DNA of 7,671 nt, taken from an uncultured beta proteobacterium. Lineage in GTDB: Bacteria > Pseudomonadota > Gammaproteobacteria > Burkholderiales > Burkholderiaceae_B. The DNA is taken from contig CAIYCP010000437.1 in assembly GCA_903924715.1 (NCBI GenBank), positions 1-7,671 of the forward strand. The letters run 5' to 3'. Below the pieces are notes generated by a model. That model did not search any database. It worked only from the letters and a program-made list of their open reading frames with translations, and was not told where the DNA came from. Within the stretch, counting starts at the first letter, position 1. Every line of letters begins with the position of its first letter. The translations under genes were made by a program, and so were the position numbers. Of this stretch, positions 1 to 4,155 are shown one piece after another.

Positions 1-694
1 AGAGTGTGTGCCGCAAGTCACGATCACGGGCGTACTGCATCACGGGTAAATAGCAGGGCATCTTAAGGCTTAAAGTCCAGCGCTGTGCATCAGCCTCTTT
101 TAGTGAGGCAATGACATCTTCTGGTACGCCATCTAAACGCTTGATATTGTCGATGACAAGCGACCAAGCATCGGTAGCATCTAAGACATTATCTGCAAAC
201 TTTTGTGATACTTGGGATTGCTGATCAGACACTTCTGCATAACGGGTGCGTGCTTGCCCTTGTAATTCAACTCCACTCAATTTGAAATCACGCAAGGCGA
301 GCTCGATCACACGTTTACGTGCAGACGACCACGTTTTAAACGTTGAAGTCTGGTGTAGTCGCTGATACTGCTGGTAGAGCCCCGCGTGTAAGCCGACCCA
401 AGTTGAAAACTCAGTGATCTGGCTAAGCATGGCGTTATAAACATCGCGCAACTCAGGGCTATTGACGACAGCGTTTAAATGCCCCACGACAGACCAGGTA
501 CGCCATAAAGGTTCAGACGCATCATCAAGCGGTGTGATGATGGTATCCCACGACGCCTCAAGTGCAGGGTTAGCGGCATGATCGACTGCGACTCGGGCCG
601 TTTGTAATAACCGCTCAATCGCTGGAGCGATATGTTCGGGTTTGATCGCTGCGTAATCGACCAACGTGTCCATTGAAACAAGTAAAGGGTTCAT
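1..694 (-). CDS. prlC: Oligopeptidase A, M3 family metallopeptidase (N-terminal third; 3' end outside window)
   Basis: Cytosolic zinc oligopeptidase that in E. coli degrades short peptides, including cleaved signal peptides. The visible 231 residues align by eye along their whole length with the start of E. coli PrlC (about 680 aa). Shared blocks are NPLL at residues 2-5, IKPEH at 17-21, HLN plus NSPELR at 72-83, STWVG at 97-101, ALRDF near 133-137, NVLDAT at 169-174 and SYLPVM-like CYLPVM at 214-219. The zinc motif HExxH lies in the C-terminal part and is not in the window, so catalytic competence cannot be judged. The start ATG (694-692) matches the E. coli N-terminus and follows the folD TAA with no gap. 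No strong Shine-Dalgarno is visible; a GAG about 12 nt upstream lies inside folD, so translation probably depends on coupling to folD. The reading frame is open to the edge. Confidence 0.93.
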   Translation of the reverse strand, partial: MNPLLVSMDTLVDYAAIKPEHIAPAIERLLQTARVAVDHAANPALEASWDTIITPLDDASEPLWRTWSVVGHLNAVVNSPELRDVYNAMLSQITEFSTWVGLHAGLYQQYQRLHQTSTFKTWSSARKRVIELALRDFKLSGVELQGQARTRYAEVSDQQSQVSQKFADNVLDATDAWSLVIDNIKRLDGVPEDVIASLKEADAQRWTLSLKMPCYLPVMQYARDRDLRHTL

Positions 695-1558
695 TTAATA
701 CGCTCGGTTTTGCTGAGCGCGTTCGGCAGCCTCTAGCGTGTTGACCAATAGCATGGCAATCGTCATGGGGCCCACGCCGCCAGGAACTGGCGTGACCGCA
801 CTCGCAACTTTAATCACACTGTCAAAATCGACATCGCCGCAAAGCTTGCCGTCGGCGCCGCGATTGATGCCGACATCAATGACGACTGCGCCGGGTTTGA
901 TCATGCTGCCATCAATCATTCGCGGTTTGCCCGTGGCAACGACAACGATATCTGCATGGCGTGTATGCCAGGCGAGGTCTCGGGTTTTTGAGTTGCAGAT
1001 GGTCACGGTTGCGCCAGCGCTTTGCAGCAGCATCGTCATGGGTTTTCCGACGATATTGCTGGCGCCGATCACAACGGCGACCGCACCGCGCAACTGAACC
1101 CCCTCAGCCTCAAGCATTTTCATGACACCGTAGGGTGTGCAAGGGCGAAACAAGGGTTTGCCGGTCATCAGCAAGCCGGCATTGCTCACATGAAAACCAT
1201 CCACGTCTTTTTCGGGCGCGATGGTTTCGATGACTAAATGGGCATCAATATGAGCGGGCAAAGGCAGTTGCACCAAGATGCCGTGAATCGCGGGGTCGGC
1301 ATTGAGTACGCGCACGCGCTCAAGCAGCTCGGCTTGTGTCAGGCTTGGGGGGTACTGTTCAAGCACTGAATGCAAGCCCGCCTTTTGACAGGCCGCAACT
1401 TTATTTTTTACATAAACTTGCGAAGCAGGGTCGCTACCAACTAAGACAACGGCTAAACCAGGTTTGGTTCCTGCGGCAATTAAAGCGGCTGTCCGTGTGG
1501 CAACCTCTTCGCGAATTTTTGCTGCTAAAGCGACTCCGTCAATGATTCGACCGGTCAT
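695..1558 (-). CDS. folD: Bifunctional methylenetetrahydrofolate dehydrogenase / methenyltetrahydrofolate cyclohydrolase
   Basis: Cytosolic enzyme interconverting 5,10-methylene-, methenyl- and 10-formyl-tetrahydrofolate with NADP, feeding purine and formyl-Met-tRNA synthesis. At 287 aa it has the usual FolD length. The N-terminal catalytic domain carries Y49 and K53 in SQVYVKNK (equivalent to E. coli Y52/K56), QLPLP at 97-101 and KDVDGFH at 117-123 with the substrate-contacting aspartate D118. The Rossmann domain has the dinucleotide-binding loop GASNIVGKPM (165-174). The C-terminal signature PVPGGVGPMT spans 257-266. At residues 188-192 the sequence reads CNSKT where many FolDs have CHSxT; I read this as lineage variation because all catalytic positions are present. 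The start ATG overlaps the regulator stop (ATGA), and a GAGGT Shine-Dalgarno sits 6 nt upstream. The TAA stop directly abuts the prlC start. Third gene of the leftward operon. Confidence 0.97.
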   Translation of the reverse strand: MTGRIIDGVALAAKIREEVATRTAALIAAGTKPGLAVVLVGSDPASQVYVKNKVAACQKAGLHSVLEQYPPSLTQAELLERVRVLNADPAIHGILVQLPLPAHIDAHLVIETIAPEKDVDGFHVSNAGLLMTGKPLFRPCTPYGVMKMLEAEGVQLRGAVAVVIGASNIVGKPMTMLLQSAGATVTICNSKTRDLAWHTRHADIVVVATGKPRMIDGSMIKPGAVVIDVGINRGADGKLCGDVDFDSVIKVASAVTPVPGGVGPMTIAMLLVNTLEAAERAQQNRAY

Positions 1559-2181
1559 GCACTGACCTCGGGTCTGGCTAGGGCGACTTTCATCAAATCT
1601 GCGACCGTGGTGACCTGTAGTTTTTCCATGATGTTGGCGCGGTGCGCCTCAACGGTTTTGATACTAATGCCTAAGTCATCGGCAATTTGTTTGTTCAATC
1701 GTCCGGCGACGATGCGCTCAAGGACTTGTTGTTCGCGCGTGGTTAAACGTGCCAACATTGCTTCGTGTTGGCGTACTGCCTTAGCTTGCGACAGGCGCTG
1801 ATTCGCTTGCTCAAACATACGACTCACAATTTCGCGCAGCGCCGTTTCATCAAAAGGCTTTTCTAAAAAGTCGACCGCACCTTTTTTCATCGTTGAAATC
1901 GCCATTGGTATATCGCCATGCCCCGTTATAAATACAATCGGCATCGGTGATTTTCGGGCAATCAAATGTTCTTGTAATTCGAGTCCACTCATGCCGGGCA
2001 TGCGAACGTCAACGATCAAGACACCAGCGTGCTGCTCATCGTACTCGGCCAAGAAGGCTTCTGCGCTTGAGTAGGCTCGAACGCGATAACTATTGGCCTC
2101 AAGTAGCCAACGCAATGAACCACGAACGGCTTCGTCGTCATCAACGATGTAAACGGTGCTGGCGATGTGTGGAAGGTTCAT
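1555..2181 (-). CDS. Two-component response regulator, FixJ/TtrR-like (receiver + LuxR-type HTH)
   Basis: DNA-binding response regulator of 208 aa, the normal FixJ-subfamily length. The receiver domain (about 8-122) has the acidic cluster D14-D15-D16, the phosphoacceptor D58 in VDVRMPG, T86 in FITGHGD and K108 in FLEKPF. All residues needed for phosphotransfer and switching are present. A linker of about 20 residues, rich in Q, R and A, precedes a LuxR/NarL-type helix-turn-helix at about 146-200 (LTTREQQVL, then NKQIADDLGISIKTVEAHR). Such regulators usually activate transcription when phosphorylated by the partner kinase, here surely the kinase encoded immediately upstream, whose stop overlaps this start by ATGA. 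A GAGGAG Shine-Dalgarno lies 8 nt upstream. The stop overlaps the folD start in the same way. The family is certain, but the regulon is unknown and no gene name is justified. Confidence 0.95.
   Translation of the reverse strand: MNLPHIASTVYIVDDDEAVRGSLRWLLEANSYRVRAYSSAEAFLAEYDEQHAGVLIVDVRMPGMSGLELQEHLIARKSPMPIVFITGHGDIPMAISTMKKGAVDFLEKPFDETALREIVSRMFEQANQRLSQAKAVRQHEAMLARLTTREQQVLERIVAGRLNKQIADDLGISIKTVEAHRANIMEKLQVTTVADLMKVALARPEVSA
1565..1569 (-). promoter_or_regulatory. Ribosome binding site of folD, inside the response-regulator gene
   Basis: GAGGT on the minus strand, 6 nt before the folD ATG at 1558, lies in the last codons of the regulator. Together with the ATGA overlap it fixes the folD start. 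Confidence 0.6.
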
Positions 2182-3932
2182 GCGGGGAGCTCCTCGGACT
2201 GATTTTGCAACGGAATTGCGTCAGGGTCGACACAGGGTAGTGTAAATCGAAAGATAGTACCGCCTTCTGGATTGCTGGTGGCCCACAGGCGGCCGTGATG
2301 CGACTCGATAATTGTGCGACAAATGTTGAGTCCCATTCCAAGTCCCTCGGACTTTGTACTAAAAAACGGTTCAAACAGGCGCTCTGGGTCGGTCAAACCA
2401 TGGCCGTGATCGATCACGGCAAGTTCGATCTGGTTGTCGTGCGCTGTGACGGTCAACGATAGTGTGTCAACTGCGCTTTGATCCATGGCTTCCAGGCCAT
2501 TTTTAAGAAGATTGAGTAGTACTTGTTCAATCAGAATCGGATCTGCGAGTGCATCAGGTAGGTTCTCAGGAATAGTCGTGGCAATGGCGACCCGGTGCTT
2601 GCGGGCGTGAATTTCAGCTAAGCCGACAGCGTTATCAATCACAGCTTGCATTTGAATGGCTTGCCGGCGGGGTTCGCTACGTTTTACAAATTCACGGATG
2701 CGGCTAATGATTTTTCCTGCTCTTTGCGCTTGGGCGGCAGTTTTTTCTAGCGCAGGCAGCAGGGTCTCAATGTCGGTATGACCTGCTTTGACCATGGCAA
2801 CCACACCCATGCTGTAGCTGGTGATGGCAGTTAAGGGCTGGTTTAATTCATGTGCCAAGGAAGAGGCCATTTCGCCCATTGTGGTCAGACGGCTCGTGAT
2901 CTGAATTTTTTCTTGTTGCACTCTTGAAGTTTCTTCGTGTTGGCGACGTTCTGTGATGTCACGCGCGACTTGTAGTCGTACCTTGCGCCCGTCTGTCCAG
3001 GCGAGCATGCGATGCTGAACTTCAAACCAGCGCTGTACCGTTGTTGAAAAGATTTCAACCGATTCTTCGGTATAGCGTCCGCGACGCCCGGCGAGCAGTT
3101 CATGATGTCCGCTGGTTTGCGCGCCAAAAAAACGTCGATATGTGCGGTTTGCGAACAATAATTCGAGCCCTTCTTCCGAGTCGGCGGTGACTGAGATTGC
3201 ATCATCCAGACCTTCTAGCACCGTCATGAAGCGCTCGTGCGCGGCGGTGAGCGCCTCGCGAATACGCTTGGGTTCGGTGATGTCTGTCATTGAAGTCATC
3301 CACCCGACCTGCGTACCTTTTGGATCGAGGAGGGGCGAGACGTACATGCGTGCATTAAATCGAGAACCATCTCGGCGTTGTGCTTCTAACTCAATCCCGG
3401 AACTTGGCGACTTGCCGAGCATGAGATTGTCTAGGGTTTGTTGATGCGAGTCGTAGCGACCCGGTACCCAGTAGGGGAAGGGCGGCAACCGACCGATGAG
3501 ATCGGCTTCGTTCCAGCCGATCATTCGGCAAAAGGCGGGATTCACGTAAGCAATGCGACCCTCAAGGTCGATCACGCGCATGCCTGTTGACATTGAGTTT
3601 TCCATCGCCCGCCTAAAGCCGGTTTCTGCGATGAGGGCCGCCTCAGCTTCAGAGCGGTAACGGGTGTAGCGCCACAACATCAAAAGGGCGATCACGATCA
3701 CGACTGAGAGCGCGACAACGACCCAGATCAAACGGTGTTGACGTAACTCTTGATCAATTGTGACGAACATGACGCTACCGTCATGAATGCGTTGCAGCCA
3801 AAAGAAGACGCCCATCACGCAGGCGTAGAGCACCAGGACCAGCATGGGCGTGAGCCAATACCATCTGCGACGTCGCAGACGGGCTTGGTCAAGGAAAGGG
3901 GTGGCCAGAACTGATTTAGAAGGGTTGGACAT
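2178..3932 (-). CDS. Membrane-bound PAS-PAS sensor histidine kinase
   Basis: Sensor kinase of 584 aa from the chosen start. A basic segment RLRRRR (18-23) precedes TM1 (about 26-46). A periplasmic stretch of only about 22 residues follows, then TM2 (about 69-88), so sensing is probably cytoplasmic or intramembrane. PAS1 spans about 103-222 (IDLEGRIAYVNPAF, closing with MTDITEPKR) and PAS2 about 231-330 (closing with ARDITERR). The HisKA domain has H361 in SLAHELNQPLTAI. The HATPase_c domain has the N box (N474, N478), DHGHG at 508-512 and GLGMGL at 530-535. This places it in the FixL/DctB-like class. No FixL-type heme signature is evident, so the ligand is unknown. Two upstream in-frame starts exist: ATG at 3956 and TTG at 4016. 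I chose 3932 because the protein then begins MSNPSKS just before the membrane segment, with a weak GGA 8 nt upstream. The stop overlaps the regulator start (ATGA). Confidence 0.93.
   Translation of the reverse strand: MSNPSKSVLATPFLDQARLRRRRWYWLTPMLVLVLYACVMGVFFWLQRIHDGSVMFVTIDQELRQHRLIWVVVALSVVIVIALLMLWRYTRYRSEAEAALIAETGFRRAMENSMSTGMRVIDLEGRIAYVNPAFCRMIGWNEADLIGRLPPFPYWVPGRYDSHQQTLDNLMLGKSPSSGIELEAQRRDGSRFNARMYVSPLLDPKGTQVGWMTSMTDITEPKRIREALTAAHERFMTVLEGLDDAISVTADSEEGLELLFANRTYRRFFGAQTSGHHELLAGRRGRYTEESVEIFSTTVQRWFEVQHRMLAWTDGRKVRLQVARDITERRQHEETSRVQQEKIQITSRLTTMGEMASSLAHELNQPLTAITSYSMGVVAMVKAGHTDIETLLPALEKTAAQAQRAGKIISRIREFVKRSEPRRQAIQMQAVIDNAVGLAEIHARKHRVAIATTIPENLPDALADPILIEQVLLNLLKNGLEAMDQSAVDTLSLTVTAHDNQIELAVIDHGHGLTDPERLFEPFFSTKSEGLGMGLNICRTIIESHHGRLWATSNPEGGTIFRFTLPCVDPDAIPLQNQSEELPA
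2190..2195 (-). promoter_or_regulatory. Ribosome binding site of the response regulator, inside the kinase gene
   Basis: GAGGAG on the minus strand, 8 nt before the ATG at 2181, lies in the last codons of the kinase. It is part of GAGGAGCTCCCC, which is nearly self-complementary (one mismatch), so partial masking is conceivable. It shows the regulator can be translated with its own signal as well as by ATGA coupling. Confidence 0.6.
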
Positions 3933-4020
3933 GCGTGAAATCCATAAGGTGGACATTTTAGTCGGGTTATCCCCAGTTTTTGCTTGACAGCCTAGTTGTT
4001 GCAGCAAAACAAGCAATATC

Positions 4021-4035
4021 TTTCATAATATGAAA
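4021..4035. promoter_or_regulatory. Palindrome TTTCATA-A-TATGAAA, possible operator
   Basis: A perfect inverted repeat with 7-bp arms around one central base, located between the two TTGTTGCwGCA copies. Arms this close suggest a protein-binding dyad rather than an RNA hairpin. Which protein binds is not known; the FixJ-type regulator encoded next door is one candidate. Confidence 0.4.
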
Positions 4036-4044
4036 AACGATACC

Positions 4045-4065
4045 GCAACATGAAATATTTGTTGC
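4045..4065. promoter_or_regulatory. Inverted repeat GCAACA-N9-TGTTGC, possible operator
   Basis: Exact 6-bp arms at 4045-4050 and 4060-4065 flank the AT-rich 9-mer TGAAATATT. The centre is at 4055, two half-turns apart, a layout typical of dimeric regulators. The right arm is shared with the second TTGTTGCwGCA copy and reaches into the proposed aceE -35. Confidence 0.4.
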
Positions 4066-4090
4066 TGCATTCGTTCGTAGTACCTAAAAT
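4062..4090 (+). promoter_or_regulatory. Candidate promoter for aceE-aceF
   Basis: TTGCTG (4062-4067) and TAAAAT (4085-4090) are separated by 17 bp and resemble sigma-70 -35 and -10 elements (3/6 and 5/6 matches). Transcription would start near 4097, giving a leader of about 60 nt before the aceE ATG. It is the best-spaced pair I could find in the region, but the -35 is weak, as expected for an activator-dependent promoter. Confidence 0.35.
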
Positions 4091-4144
4091 GCGGAAAATA
4101 CCCAAAAAACAGGTAGCCTCACCATATCCAACGGGCTATCACCA

Positions 4145-4150
4145 CGGAGA
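4145..4150 (+). promoter_or_regulatory. Ribosome binding site of aceE
   Basis: CGGAGA lies 5 nt before the ATG at 4156 and contains the Shine-Dalgarno core GGAG. It supports this start over internal alternatives. Confidence 0.7.
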
Positions 4151-4155
4151 TTGCC

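Larger units (their letters stand above)
3996..4069. repeat. Two near-identical 11-bp repeats TTGTTGCwGCA, 63 bp apart
   Basis: TTGTTGCAGCA at 3996-4006 and TTGTTGCTGCA at 4059-4069 match at 10 of 11 positions, differing only at the central A/T. Each is itself partly dyad-symmetric (TTGCAGCAA at 3999-4007). Because of that symmetry the inner 8-mers TGCAGCAA (4000-4007) and TTGCTGCA (4062-4069) are also exact inverted repeats. The start-to-start spacing of 63 bp is about six helical turns, which would place both copies on the same face of the DNA. This could be a paired operator; function is inference. The right copy overlaps the proposed aceE -35. Confidence 0.5.
3933..4155. promoter_or_regulatory. 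Divergent intergenic region between the sensor-kinase operon and the pdh operon
   Basis: These 223 bp separate the kinase start (3932) from the aceE start (4156), and promoters for both operons should lie here. The stretch 3980-4110 is clearly more AT-rich than the flanking genes and holds several repeat structures, listed separately. A reasonable rightward promoter is visible. No leftward promoter is convincing; the best -10-like hexamer is TATTAT (minus strand, 4030-4025) without a good -35. No E. coli-type PdhR operator (ATTGGTnnnACCAAT) and no sigma-54 promoter could be found by eye. Part of this region is also open in the kinase frame up to the TTG at 4016. Confidence 0.7.

Noticed and set aside
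1..694. Possible gap without a gene left of folD
   Set aside because: The minus strand is one continuous open frame running off the window and aligns with the PrlC N-terminus; the short minus-strand frame at 475-681 is out of phase with it.
738..1097. Plus-strand open frame of 119 codons opposite folD
   Set aside because: It is antisense to the conserved Rossmann and C-terminal signature of folD and shows no domain features.
2184..2195. GAGGAGCTCCCC near-palindrome as a regulatory hairpin masking the regulator ribosome binding site
   Set aside because: There is one mismatch and too small a loop for a stable hairpin; the sequence is explained by kinase codons plus the Shine-Dalgarno.
3984..3989. 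Perfect TTGACA hexamer on the plus strand
   Set aside because: At 15-19 bp downstream there is no -10-like hexamer (the 17-bp position reads AAACAA); the nearest good one is over 30 bp away. The hexamer may also lie in the extended kinase frame.
3933..4155. PdhR-type operator or sigma-54 promoter
   Set aside because: Both strands were scanned by eye; no ATTGGTnnnACCAAT dyad and no GG-N10-GC element in a -24/-12 context were found.
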